Below, one piece after another: positions 16,841-26,304 of a stretch of DNA of 64,000 nt (position 1 is its first letter; every line of letters starts with the position of its first letter). The notes beneath the pieces were generated by a model that saw only the letters and a program-made list of their open reading frames with translations, did no database searches and was not told the DNA's origin. Source of the DNA: Clostridiaceae bacterium M8S5 (GTDB taxonomy: Bacteria; Bacillota; Clostridia; Tissierellales; MCWD3); contig CP118523.1 in NCBI GenBank assembly GCA_029227815.1, forward strand, positions 930,001 through 994,000, written 5' to 3'. The translations under genes were made by a program, and so were the position numbers.

Positions 16841-17656
16841 TTGCAGATTGCATTTTGGAGTGTTGTACATGGGCAGAGTTGTACAACGAGCAACATGGTA
16901 GCAATATCAATAATGACTGCATTAGATTATAGATTCAAAATTTTACTAGCACACAATCATATTGATAGAAGCACACTAGAAAGCAGTATCATAAATAGAA
17001 ACTATCTAAAAAGCGATCTTATGAACTTAGCAGATACAGGCATAGATGCATTAAGTAGATTTATAAAATTCAATAAAGTTGATAAAGAAAGTATTATGAA
17101 TTATACTTCATCAATACTTAAAAACAGACTTGATTTATTAATAGGTACATCAATAAAAAATAAGGAGTTTCACAAAGATAATTTAGGTAAAGTTATAGAT
17201 ACAATATATACTTCGGTAAATGAATATTACGATATAGTGTTTGTAGATGTCCATTCTGGGTTTAATGAAATATCAAGTAAGATATTAGATAGCTCTGATT
17301 TAGTTGTAGTTAATCTAAACCAAAATATAAATGTTATAGAAGAATTCTTTCAAAACAATAAATTTAAATTAGATAAATATATTATACTGTTAAGCATGTA
17401 TGACGATAAATCACGATTTAACTATAAAATGTTGAGTAGAAAATATAGATTTAAAAATAATTTTGGAATGATTCCATATTGTAGAGAATTTGCTGATGCG
17501 TGTAATGATTCAAAGGCAGTAGATTTCTTCATGAAAAATTTAAATATTAGAAAAGATGATAGCAATTATATGTTTATAAATAAGGTTAGAGAAGCTGCAA
17601 GGTTTATACTAAAAAAAGTCAATATTGATGTTGGCCTAAAGAAGACAGGTGATTAA
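16841..17656 (+). CDS. Degenerate ParA/MinD-like protein of the pilus locus
   Basis: Protein of 271 residues, read from TTG with an AGGGGGT site. The N-terminal strand and loop read IAFWSVVHGQSCTTSNMVAI: a loop in P-loop position that ends in T-T-S but lacks the lysine. YYDIVFVDVHSGFNEIS matches the Walker B strand and LVVVNLNQN the following strand. It lies directly before, and overlaps by 8 bases, the CpaF-like ATPase gene, so it may be the adaptor for that motor. The fold assignment rests on pattern only. Confidence 0.55.
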   Translation: MQIAFWSVVHGQSCTTSNMVAISIMTALDYRFKILLAHNHIDRSTLESSIINRNYLKSDLMNLADTGIDALSRFIKFNKVDKESIMNYTSSILKNRLDLLIGTSIKNKEFHKDNLGKVIDTIYTSVNEYYDIVFVDVHSGFNEISSKILDSSDLVVVNLNQNINVIEEFFQNNKFKLDKYIILLSMYDDKSRFNYKMLSRKYRFKNNFGMIPYCREFADACNDSKAVDFFMKNLNIRKDDSNYMFINKVREAARFILKKVNIDVGLKKTGD

Positions 17657-19520
17657 ATTGTTGAATATAACTCTCATAGTATTGATAATTATTACTTTAG
17701 TCATTTTACTTTACAGATATTTTGGAAAATCAAAGAAATTCAGTTGCTATAACCTAAAAGAAGATAAATACAGTTTGAATACAATGACTAAATTTATAAA
17801 AGAAGTATTTAATGATATATTAAGGACTAATTTCTATGATATGAATATGACAAAGGAAGAATTTAATAAAAGAATACAAAACAGAAATCAACTTAGAAAA
17901 GCGCTTAAAAACTGTACATTTGGAGACTTAAATGCAAAAAATTATGTAAAAGCATTTATTAAGGATATATTAATAAAATCTTATCAAATTAATGAAACAA
18001 ATATAAACAAAATAATAAACTTTGATAACTATAAAGAACTTCTTACTCAAGATAGATTTGACATTATGTTGTATGTATACAAGCAAAAGCATGGATATAA
18101 AGCGCTTGAATGTTTACTATTAGAAAATAATTTAGATGCACTAAAGGATACATCAGATGGGAAAAAATATGTAATAGAAACATCTGATATAAACAGGATA
18201 TTTAATAAAAAAATAAAAATGACGCTAAAGTTTGATGACAAGCTAAATATTGTAGTTCAACGTATATATCAAAGATACAAAGGGTATGGTGTAGTTGATG
18301 AAATTAGAGATATGAAAATAGATGGAGTATCAGGAGGAGTGTCAGGTATTCCACCATCATTTGCAGAAAAGATAGATTTTAATGTTAGAACAAGCGATAT
18401 AAAAGTGACCAAGTTTAACTATGATTCAATATGGATATTTTTTAAAGGCAAGACAATACACTTATCATTTTTATCATTTAAGTCACATAAAGAGCTTATA
18501 AGAGTGTGTAAGAACATGTACAGATATAATAACCCAGGTCAATTATCAGAGAGTAATGGTTATATGATTAACGAAATGAAAGATGGTAGTAGAGTTGTAG
18601 TTGCAAGACCACCTTTTGCAGAAAGCTGGGTATTTTTTGTAAGGAAATTTGATAGTTTAAAAAACCAACATATGGAGGAATTAATAACAGATAAAAATAG
18701 TGAGCTACCAATTAAATTCGTAGAATGGGCTATTAAAGGATGTTTAGTGACAGCCGTAACAGGTAACCAAGGGACAGGAAAAACTACTCTATTAATGTCT
18801 ATAATCAAATTTATTAATCCGACATATACACTACGAATACAAGAGATGGCTTTTGAACTGCATTTGAGAAGAATATATCCTGATAGAAATATATTAACTC
18901 TTAGAGAGACCAAAACTATATCAGGGCAAGAAGGATTAGACCTTCAAAAGAAGACAGATGGAACAGTAAATATTCTAGGAGAGGTAGCAACAGCGCCAGT
19001 AGCTGCATATATGTTACAGATGTCGCAGGTTGCATCTCTATTTACGTTGTTTACACATCATGCTAAAACAGCTGAGAATCTTGTAGTAGCACTTAGAAAT
19101 AATTTGCTTCAAACAGGAGCATTTACAAATGAAAGCGTAGCAGAGATACAAGTTGCTAAAGTAATAAATATTAATATCCATCTTAATAAAGATATCAATG
19201 GACATAGATATATAGAAAAAATTACAGAGATAATACCACAATTTAGTGAAAAATGTTATCCACAAGAATATAAAAAAGCTAATAATCATGAAGAAAAGAT
19301 AGACTTGTTTTTAAATACTATAAACGAATATTTCCAAAGGATGACAGATAAAAAGAAATTTGATACAAGAGAGATTATTGTATGGGAAAACGGAGAGTAC
19401 AAACCAAAAAATCCAATGACAAGCTACACGTATAATAAAATATGTAGACATATAGCAGTAGATGAAAAATCAGTTCTTGATGAATTTTTAATTAATATCT
19501 GGGGGAAGACATATGAGTAA
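17649..19520 (+). CDS. CpaF/TadA-like ATPase with long N-terminal extension
   Basis: Second secretion ATPase, 623 residues against 415 for the first. GTG at 17649 is preceded by AAGACAG only, so TTG 17658 is possible. A membrane helix at residues 4-24 precedes about 180 residues not found in the canonical TadA. Walker A is TGNQGTGKTT at about 371-380; Walker B is NILGEVATAP at about 442; the His-box region is LFTHHAKTAENLV. The motor residues are present, so it should hydrolyse ATP. A membrane-anchored motor is unusual for Tad and marks this section as a distinct machine. Confidence 0.85.
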   Translation: MIKLLNITLIVLIIITLVILLYRYFGKSKKFSCYNLKEDKYSLNTMTKFIKEVFNDILRTNFYDMNMTKEEFNKRIQNRNQLRKALKNCTFGDLNAKNYVKAFIKDILIKSYQINETNINKIINFDNYKELLTQDRFDIMLYVYKQKHGYKALECLLLENNLDALKDTSDGKKYVIETSDINRIFNKKIKMTLKFDDKLNIVVQRIYQRYKGYGVVDEIRDMKIDGVSGGVSGIPPSFAEKIDFNVRTSDIKVTKFNYDSIWIFFKGKTIHLSFLSFKSHKELIRVCKNMYRYNNPGQLSESNGYMINEMKDGSRVVVARPPFAESWVFFVRKFDSLKNQHMEELITDKNSELPIKFVEWAIKGCLVTAVTGNQGTGKTTLLMSIIKFINPTYTLRIQEMAFELHLRRIYPDRNILTLRETKTISGQEGLDLQKKTDGTVNILGEVATAPVAAYMLQMSQVASLFTLFTHHAKTAENLVVALRNNLLQTGAFTNESVAEIQVAKVININIHLNKDINGHRYIEKITEIIPQFSEKCYPQEYKKANNHEEKIDLFLNTINEYFQRMTDKKKFDTREIIVWENGEYKPKNPMTSYTYNKICRHIAVDEKSVLDEFLINIWGKTYE

Positions 19521-21510
19521 TATAGAGATTATTTCTATAGGGCTGGTTATAATTGCTAGCATCATAGCCATATCAATATTTCTTGCTAAAAAACAAATAA
19601 AAGTAACAAATAGTATGAAAGTTAACATAAGAGGAAATAGAGATTTTTTGTATGTTTCATATATGTATTTTAGCCAGTTTATATTGACAAGGGGATATAT
19701 AAAAAGAGTTAGGAAAAGAATAGAGTTACTTGAGCTTTCGGATAGCTGGACGATTAATAGAAAAACTATGAAGTTTACATACATATTGTTAGGAATATCA
19801 ACTGTTATATTTATGTTTATGATGACAATAGATTTAAGTGTTTATTATTTTATAATTTCATCTTTTGTTATATATGTAGTTCATAATCAAATCTTAAAGC
19901 TTCTAGTTGATGGTATAGAAAACAAGATATTGATGCAATTTGATGTATTTATAGGAGATGTAAGACATCATTATCACAAGCATAGTATGATAGAAGAGGC
20001 AATCTATGATTCTATAAATGACAGTGACTATGAGATATCACTACATGCAGATAAGATGTATGAAGTACTGACATCTGATGATGTAGAGGAAAGCATAGAT
20101 AAATACAACGAGCTAGTACCAAATAAGTATTTTAGAACATTTTTGGCTTTGTGTTATTCAGTTCAAAAATTTGGAGATAAAGTAGTTGACGGAAGATCTT
20201 TATTTTTAACAAATCTCAATTACCTTAAACAAGAGATTAACTTAGAACATCTTAGAAGGAGTAAAATAGATTATTTATTTAAAAGTTTATCAATGATAGC
20301 AATAGCGCCTATATTTTTTATAAAAATTATTGAAACATGGGCAATAGGAAATATACCAGAGTTGATTTGTTTCTACCAAGGAGTATATGGTCTAATAATA
20401 CAGGTAATATTGTTTTTAGTAGCACTAATTAGTTATCAGTTGATTAATAAAATGCAAAGTAAAACTGAGCAACGTATAGATAAAGTGACATCAAAAATAG
20501 AGAATTATTTATTAGAGATAGATTTTATATATGACAAAATTGAAAACATAATTCAAAAGAAGTATACAAGGGCACTAAAAGCAAAAGAACTTTTGAGCCT
20601 AACTGATTTCGGAGCTAGTATACACCACTATTATTTAAACAAGATACTATTAGCAACTATAGGTTTTATAATGAGCTTAATAATAGCAATAAATATACAT
20701 GAAATAAAAAAAGATAACATATTAGATGTAAATGTTGATAGTATTCAAATGAACGAAGAATATATTAAAAACCTTGAGTTTGACAATGAAATAATACTAC
20801 AATATGCAGATAAAAACTTAGAGTATTATGAAATAGAAAACATAATAAAAGCAAAATTAGGACATGATGATGGAATAATTATAGCAATAAAGGCAAAGCG
20901 TATTATGAATAAGATAGGACTATACAACGATAATTATTTTAGATGGTGGGAGCTGATAATATGCATAATAATAGCTTTGATATTTTACAATATACCTTAC
21001 TGGATGTTGTTGTTTAGAAAGAAGATACTAAGACTCAGTATGGAAGATGAAGTAATGCAATTTCATACTATAATAATGATGCTTATTTATGTAGATCGAA
21101 TAGCAGTAGAAGACATACTCCATTGGATGAGACAGTTTTCAGTGAACTTTAGAGTATCGATAGACAGGTGTATAAATGATTTTGAGTATGGTGATTTAGA
21201 GGCGCTTGATAAACTCAAAGCAGATGAATCTTTTCTGCCATTTATAAGGATCGTTGAAAACCTAGAATCAGCAAGTGACAAAATATCTATTATACAGGCG
21301 TTTGACGAACTTAAAACAGAGCGTAAATTTTACCAACAAAAGAGAAGGCAAGACAACGAAATTATAGTAAACCATAAGGGGTTATGGGGAAGACTTATAG
21401 CATTCACGCCTATGATGCTAACACTTTTATTATACACAGTATTACCATTTGTGTTGATAAGTATAGAGCAATTAACAAGTTATTCACAGGCAATAAAAGA
21501 TGTATTATAA
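19513..21510 (+). CDS. Double-length TadB/TadC-like platform protein
   Basis: Polytopic membrane protein of 665 residues, overlapping the ATPase gene by 8 bases. Hydrophobic segments occur near residues 4-24, 92-125, 260-320, 375-395, 475-500 and 635-660, separating two cytoplasmic helical regions; the pattern looks like two F-domain proteins in one chain, although the F-domain signature is weak. Position after a CpaF-like gene supports the platform role. No enzymatic motif is seen. Confidence 0.6.
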   Translation: MSNIEIISIGLVIIASIIAISIFLAKKQIKVTNSMKVNIRGNRDFLYVSYMYFSQFILTRGYIKRVRKRIELLELSDSWTINRKTMKFTYILLGISTVIFMFMMTIDLSVYYFIISSFVIYVVHNQILKLLVDGIENKILMQFDVFIGDVRHHYHKHSMIEEAIYDSINDSDYEISLHADKMYEVLTSDDVEESIDKYNELVPNKYFRTFLALCYSVQKFGDKVVDGRSLFLTNLNYLKQEINLEHLRRSKIDYLFKSLSMIAIAPIFFIKIIETWAIGNIPELICFYQGVYGLIIQVILFLVALISYQLINKMQSKTEQRIDKVTSKIENYLLEIDFIYDKIENIIQKKYTRALKAKELLSLTDFGASIHHYYLNKILLATIGFIMSLIIAINIHEIKKDNILDVNVDSIQMNEEYIKNLEFDNEIILQYADKNLEYYEIENIIKAKLGHDDGIIIAIKAKRIMNKIGLYNDNYFRWWELIICIIIALIFYNIPYWMLLFRKKILRLSMEDEVMQFHTIIMMLIYVDRIAVEDILHWMRQFSVNFRVSIDRCINDFEYGDLEALDKLKADESFLPFIRIVENLESASDKISIIQAFDELKTERKFYQQKRRQDNEIIVNHKGLWGRLIAFTPMMLTLLLYTVLPFVLISIEQLTSYSQAIKDVL

Positions 21511-21523
21511 GGAGGAGTAGTTT

Positions 21524-21991
21524 ATGGAAAATTCAGTTAAAGCAATAATAATAGGTGCTTCAATAGCAATAACAATGGTAGTAGTTTCAGTAGGTTTTTT
21601 TATACTTAGACAAGGACAAGATGTAGCAAGGAATACAAGTAAAAAGATAGCAGAAATAAATGTACAAATATCCGAATCAGAGTACACAATGTATGAAGGA
21701 ACAGAGATATCTGGCTCAGAGGTAGTTAATTTACTGAATAAGCTTAAAAATGAGTATATGGGAATAAACGTGATAACTGGTAAAGATAAATCAGGAACTT
21801 GGTATATACGCAATGTAGAAATTCCTAATAAAGATAAAATAGCGTATATAGGTGAAGAATCTTCATATCGAATTTCAGATACTATAGACGAAACAAATCA
21901 TAGATATATAAATCCAAACGGAAGGTTTCTAGGTGCAGTGTATCGAGATAATAATGGAAGTATAGTTGCACTAGAATTTAAGCAACGATAG
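21524..21991 (+). CDS. Pilin-like membrane-anchored protein (155 aa)
   Basis: Small protein with AAGGAGGAG before the ATG. A short N-terminus is followed by one hydrophobic helix (AIIIGASIAITMVVVSVGFF, about residues 7-26) and a soluble domain of about 125 residues (GTEISGSEVVNLLNK, GTWYIRNVEIPNK, GRFLGAVYRDNNGSIVALEF). The architecture is that of a minor pilin or pseudopilin. It is the first of four small anchored proteins after the platform gene. I do not recognise a named family. Confidence 0.6.
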   Translation: MENSVKAIIIGASIAITMVVVSVGFFILRQGQDVARNTSKKIAEINVQISESEYTMYEGTEISGSEVVNLLNKLKNEYMGINVITGKDKSGTWYIRNVEIPNKDKIAYIGEESSYRISDTIDETNHRYINPNGRFLGAVYRDNNGSIVALEFKQR

Positions 21992-21996
21992 ATTAT

Positions 21997-22404
21997 ATGT
22001 GGGAAAATATCAATGATTTCATATATAAAATGTCAATGTGTTTATTATTTGTCTTAGGCATATCAGTTTTTTTTAGTATGTATAAGACAAGTAGTGCTAC
22101 TATGAAAGACTTAGATTCTTATATTAATGATGATAGCACACTTTATGAATGTAGTTTTAAGGTAGACAGTTATAAAATTAAGGGATGTGAAATAATAGGA
22201 TCTATAGTAGCAGGATTGGAAGTAGATATAGAGGTTAATGGAGTAACTATCAATAAACAAGTTAAACCAGATAAGTTTGAAAATAATACTACTGTAATAA
22301 AGACATATAGCATGATACAAATAAATGATTATTATGATGTAAACTACCAGATCAACAGCAGTGGAGTCGTTACTAAAATAATATATAGTATTAAGAAGAA
22401 TTAG
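21997..22404 (+). CDS. Small membrane-anchored protein of the pilus locus (135 aa)
   Basis: Hypothetical protein: about 12 N-terminal residues, one hydrophobic helix (MSMCLLFVLGISVFFSMY, about 12-29), then a beta-rich domain of about 100 residues with one cysteine pair (YECSF and KGCEIIG). It starts 5 bases after the previous stop with no clear ribosome binding site, which suggests coupled translation. Likely a minor pilus component by position only. Confidence 0.55.
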   Translation: MWENINDFIYKMSMCLLFVLGISVFFSMYKTSSATMKDLDSYINDDSTLYECSFKVDSYKIKGCEIIGSIVAGLEVDIEVNGVTINKQVKPDKFENNTTVIKTYSMIQINDYYDVNYQINSSGVVTKIIYSIKKN

Positions 22405-22412
22405 GTGATGTC

Positions 22413-22487
22413 GTGCAGTGTGGATTATTACTTTTTGGAAGCATTAAAGAACATTATTTAGTCCGTAAACAGGTGATAAATAACTAA
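22413..22487 (+). CDS. Possible 24-aa peptide ORF
   Basis: GTG at 22413 with AGGTGATG immediately upstream opens a 24-codon frame beginning with VQCGLLLFGSIKEHY. It fills an otherwise non-coding gap in the pilus operon. Nothing else supports it, and it may be chance. Confidence 0.25.
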   Translation: MQCGLLLFGSIKEHYLVRKQVINN

Positions 22488-22545
22488 AAACTACATGTTT
22501 TTATTTCACAAAGCATACCCAAAAGAAAGAAGGAGTGTAAATAAT

Positions 22546-23082
22546 ATGGGTAGTTCCTTTAGTAAAGTAATAGCTATAATAATAACTTGTATATTACTAT
22601 TTGTTTTTCCTATGATGACACTCTTAGAAAGACAAGATGATACAAGTAGAATATACGTATTAGCACAAACTACAAAACTGGTAGATTCAGTTAGAAATTT
22701 AGGGTATATATCGACTAATATGTATAGAGAATTCTGTGAAAAGTTATATGCAACAGATAACGTATATGAGATACAAATGGAGCACTTTCACAAAAATGTT
22801 GACCCTGTATATATAGATACTACAGATAGTTCAATGTTTTGTGATGATATTAACATTAACTACATAGCTTATTACACAGAAAACATAACCAATGCGATTA
22901 ATAATAGCAATAATGAAAATAAAAAATACTATTTTACAAAAGGTGATTACTTTACTGTAAAAGTTGTCAATAAAAATAAAACAATAGCAACAAGATTAAA
23001 AGATTTGGTATATAACACTTGTTTACCAAATGAAAACATAAGTATTTATTATGGAGGAATGGTCCAAAATGAAACTAACTGA
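22546..23082 (+). CDS. Small membrane-anchored protein of the pilus locus (178 aa)
   Basis: Start chosen at ATG 22546 because AAGGAG lies 10 bases upstream; an upstream in-frame ATG (22495) has none. One N-terminal hydrophobic helix (VIAIIITCILLFVFPMMTLL, about residues 7-26) is followed by an extracytoplasmic domain. It overlaps the next gene by 14 bases. Conserved clusters of this kind in clostridia suggest a pilus-associated anchored protein, but I recognise no domain. Confidence 0.55.
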   Translation: MGSSFSKVIAIIITCILLFVFPMMTLLERQDDTSRIYVLAQTTKLVDSVRNLGYISTNMYREFCEKLYATDNVYEIQMEHFHKNVDPVYIDTTDSSMFCDDININYIAYYTENITNAINNSNNENKKYYFTKGDYFTVKVVNKNKTIATRLKDLVYNTCLPNENISIYYGGMVQNETN

Positions 23083-24028
23083 TTTAGCAATAATATTTGT
23101 CATATTAGCCTTTCCCTTTATCCTACTATTAAAGTTTAAAAGCAATGATATGGAATCTCTTTTATATAAAAAAACGATATTAAACCGTGTAATAGACACA
23201 GCAATAGAAGATGGAACTGCTTTACTTGTTGAAATAGGAGATGATAAAAAAATTAGATTATGTAAAAACAGGGCTGTACAATCATTTTATAATACATTAT
23301 TTATAAACCTAGGTATACTTGGAGATGAAATAAACCAACAAAAAATAAAATGCTATATACCAGTGATAGCGATTATTGATTATAACGGAATATATATATT
23401 ATCGAATGAAGAATATGCAGATATTCAGGATAATAAACTAATAAAACAGACATGGAAGGCTAAAAAAACATATAGTAAAGCTTCGGGTGATTATGTTGTT
23501 AATTTTACTTTAGGTAAAGAAGTAACAATAAATAATACGGCGAATGGAAAACTTTATAAAAATACATATAATAATCTAAAGGGAGTAGGCAACATTAGCT
23601 TTATTGATGATGATACTTTGTTTGAAAAGGTTAGAATGCGAACGATTATAGAAACCATAAAAAGAGAGCTTAATTATGCAATAAATAATCATAACGACAT
23701 AGCAAGACAGTTTGGTATATCATATAATTTTACACTTCCAGTAATAAAAGAAGAAGATTGGTATAATACAATAAATGATGTAAGTATGTTGGTTTTTATT
23801 CAAGGTTTTCCTATGGGTATAAGAGGAAAAAAATATAATAATTTTGCACTTGGAGGTGCTAAAGTAGTTAAGCCTGTGATATACTATATACAAACAAATG
23901 CAATCTCAGGTATAAAATACTATCATAAAGGTACATGTGAAAATCTTAGAGTGTATGATATGCCAGAAAGAGACAAGATAAGCTGTGCAAAAAAGGGAGC
24001 GATACCATGTCATATATGTAAACCATAA
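23069..24028 (+). CDS. Membrane-anchored pilus-locus protein ending in Cys/His module
   Basis: Protein of 319 residues; ATG 23069 has GGAGG 11 bases upstream. An N-terminal helix (LAIIFVILAFPFILLL) anchors a large outer domain. The last 35 residues contain YYHKGTC, a spacer, and GAIPCHIC, the same YHxxxC...PCxxC module found at the end of the TadE-like protein encoded at 10499-11419. It closes the co-directional pilus run. A shared metal-binding or disulfide-forming role of the two proteins is inferred. Confidence 0.6.
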   Translation: MKLTDLAIIFVILAFPFILLLKFKSNDMESLLYKKTILNRVIDTAIEDGTALLVEIGDDKKIRLCKNRAVQSFYNTLFINLGILGDEINQQKIKCYIPVIAIIDYNGIYILSNEEYADIQDNKLIKQTWKAKKTYSKASGDYVVNFTLGKEVTINNTANGKLYKNTYNNLKGVGNISFIDDDTLFEKVRMRTIIETIKRELNYAINNHNDIARQFGISYNFTLPVIKEEDWYNTINDVSMLVFIQGFPMGIRGKKYNNFALGGAKVVKPVIYYIQTNAISGIKYYHKGTCENLRVYDMPERDKISCAKKGAIPCHICKP

Positions 24029-24120
24029 TTATTAATATGAATAATATATTATATTAATGGAACTTTTAAGTGCAGATTTCAGTCTTATATATAAGAACTT
24101 GAATAAAGGAGATGTAATTA

Positions 24121-25344
24121 ATGAAAATGTATAGACTTATTATTTTGACTGTAATTTTAAGTTTTACGATGACATCAATAGCATTTGCACAAGGTATAGA
24201 CGAATTAAGGAACATATTGAATGATAGAAGTATGTTAAAATTTAGTTTAGGAAGGTCAGAAACGCTAATAAAGAATAGTGAGTTTGAAATAAAATATAAA
24301 ATTTTAACAAATAATTTACCAGCAGAAATAAATAAATGGGTAGAAGAGAATGTAAAAGCAAAAGAGACTAGTGCAGTTAAACAAATAGGAAATAAGAAAT
24401 ATGTTTATGTAATGCAGAAAACAAATACATCTGGGTACACACTAAATATACAAAATGTTATAGGTGTTAAAGATACATTAGTAGTTAAATACAACACTGA
24501 TATACCAAAAGATGTAATGACAGCTCAAGTTATCTCATATCCACATATAGTATTTGTTGTAGAAGATAATAATGATTATAATAGAGTTTTACCGATAAAA
24601 CACATAAATATAGATGAGCTTGAAATAAATAAGGATATAAAATATAAAGAAGTAGATAAATTTAGCAAAGAAATGAAAGCTTGGATTGAAGAAAACAAAG
24701 AGCTAGGTAAATTACAAGATATAAAAACAATAAAAGATAAAACGTATGTATATATAATGAAGCAAGTCAATGGTATAGGAAATAACTTAGAGATAAGTGA
24801 CTTATATAGCATTGGAAGTAATCTGTTTGTAAATTACAACAATAGATGTACTCATAAAGGACATCAAAAAAAGCAAATTAATAATATATTTAAGGTAGTT
24901 GAAATTGAGGGAAAAGCCAATTATAAAAAAATATTAGCAGACTCAAATGCGGTGCTAACTGAAGATATAGAATATAAAGTTCTTCAATATGATAACTATA
25001 AGAAAGAAATAAAAACATGGGTAGAAGACAATAAAAAGAAAGCAATAATGCTTTCTAAAAAACAGATAGGTGATAAGACTTATGTATTTATTATGGGAGA
25101 AGCACCTACTTCAGGATATGCAATAAAAATTAATGACATAAATAGCAAAAACGATTCACTATTTGTTGATTACAGTATTGAGAGAATGAATAAAGATGAT
25201 TTTGTATTACAGGTAATAACATATCCTTATATAGTAGTAGAAATAGAAAATAACAAAGAATATAAAAATATAATAAATACAAGTAAAAAAATACAACAAG
25301 AATATATGCTAGATGGATTTACAAATCCAGATGAAGTTAAATAA
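24121..25344 (+). CDS. Secreted protein with three PrcB-like repeats
   Basis: Exported protein of 407 residues with a signal peptide (LIILTVILSFTMTSIAFAQG). Three repeats of about 110 residues resemble the PrcB C-terminal domain: each contains a K-W-(V/I)-E-(E/D) helix, then YVYVMQKTNTSGYTLNI-like and V(I/T)SYPHIV-like strands. The middle copy has lost the SGY turn and the SYP strand. PrcB-type proteins are secreted or cell-surface; some regulate proteases. AAAGGAG precedes the ATG, and it is 92 bases after the pilus run. Confidence 0.65.
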   Translation: MKMYRLIILTVILSFTMTSIAFAQGIDELRNILNDRSMLKFSLGRSETLIKNSEFEIKYKILTNNLPAEINKWVEENVKAKETSAVKQIGNKKYVYVMQKTNTSGYTLNIQNVIGVKDTLVVKYNTDIPKDVMTAQVISYPHIVFVVEDNNDYNRVLPIKHINIDELEINKDIKYKEVDKFSKEMKAWIEENKELGKLQDIKTIKDKTYVYIMKQVNGIGNNLEISDLYSIGSNLFVNYNNRCTHKGHQKKQINNIFKVVEIEGKANYKKILADSNAVLTEDIEYKVLQYDNYKKEIKTWVEDNKKKAIMLSKKQIGDKTYVFIMGEAPTSGYAIKINDINSKNDSLFVDYSIERMNKDDFVLQVITYPYIVVEIENNKEYKNIINTSKKIQQEYMLDGFTNPDEVK

Positions 25345-25365
25345 TGAATATAAAATTATAAAAGT

Positions 25366-25399
25366 AGAGACTACTTATGAATTGAAGTAGTCTCTTTTT
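25366..25399 (+). terminator. Intrinsic terminator after PrcB-like gene
   Basis: Perfect 11-bp arms AGAGACTACTT (25366-25376) and AAGTAGTCTCT (25385-25395) followed by five T. Confidence 0.88.
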
Positions 25400-25458
25400 A
25401 AGCTTTCCGTTAAGGATGATTATGGTATAAAGCCATATATTAATGAGGGGTGAAAATA

Positions 25459-26049
25459 ATGAAAAAAAATATATTATTAGGAGTACTAGGTCTTGTGATT
25501 TTGTTTAGTTTTGTTTGTTTTTATCAAAATCCTTTTGAAAAAAATGATAAATCCAAAGCTGAAATTGTTTCTTTTGATGGGAAAACTAATGGGGCTGACT
25601 CTTTAACGGAGTTAGAGCAAAAAGTTCCAATTATTATCAGAGGTGTCAAAATAGATGAAGTTGATGTTGAACGTGAATACTCTAAAATCGATGGCATGTT
25701 TTTAGGAGGGCATACAAAATCTAGTTTTAAAATTACTGATGTATATAAAAATAAATTAAATAATCCTAAAATAAAGGCTGACAATAATATATTAATTTAC
25801 GAATACGCTATGTATGACAATAAAACAAATAAAATCTATACTATCAACGATTACAAAAATATGAAAAAAAATAATGAATACTTATTGTTTTTAAAAGAAT
25901 ATGACGGTATTTTTGCAACCTATGGAATAACGTTAGGGAAAGTTTCTTTAGATGAAAAAGGTAGTAAAGATATGTCTTTAAAAAGTCTTGAGCATGATTC
26001 AATTGAAAAGGAAATTGCTGATGAAGCCAGAAAAAAATATTTAGACTAA
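25459..26049 (+). CDS. Hypothetical membrane-anchored or exported protein
   Basis: Protein of 196 residues from ATG 25459, with GAGGGG 9 bases upstream. The N-terminal hydrophobic segment (LLGVLGLVILFSFVCFYQ) has no proper lipobox, so it is probably an uncleaved anchor or signal sequence. The rest is a soluble alpha/beta domain (VPIIIRGVKIDEV, NNEYLLFLKEYDG). I do not recognise the family. It stands alone between two terminators. Confidence 0.6.
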   Translation: MKKNILLGVLGLVILFSFVCFYQNPFEKNDKSKAEIVSFDGKTNGADSLTELEQKVPIIIRGVKIDEVDVEREYSKIDGMFLGGHTKSSFKITDVYKNKLNNPKIKADNNILIYEYAMYDNKTNKIYTINDYKNMKKNNEYLLFLKEYDGIFATYGITLGKVSLDEKGSKDMSLKSLEHDSIEKEIADEARKKYLD

Positions 26050-26109
26050 GAAACTAATTAATTTTACAACTTTACTTTGAATTAAATGAGGATAGTGTAC
26101 ATAAAAGGG

Positions 26110-26152
26110 GCTGTTGCATTAGCAAATAAAATTGCTAGTGTACAGCTTTTTT
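26110..26152 (+). terminator. Terminator-like hairpin
   Basis: GCTGT...ACAGC outer arms and TAGCAA/TTGCTA inner arms with an internal mismatch, followed by TTTTTT (26147-26152). Between 26153 and 26304 I see no gene. Confidence 0.6.
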
Positions 26153-26304
26153 GCTTGGATGCTTTAGGGTCACAGGCTTGAAAAGTTGAGTTTCTGGATT
26201 GACATTGATTGACTGGAGTAGTAAAAAGCTTAACCAATAAAGCAACAAACAACCACAAGACCCACAAAGATTATCTAAAATAATATGGAAACTATAAACT
26301 CATG

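Noticed and set aside
26101-26280. Possible IS end or transposase remnant (GGGGCTGTTGCA start and a short minus-strand frame)
   Set aside because: The motif is fully explained as the left arm of a terminator-like hairpin, and no transposase motif is seen in either strand.
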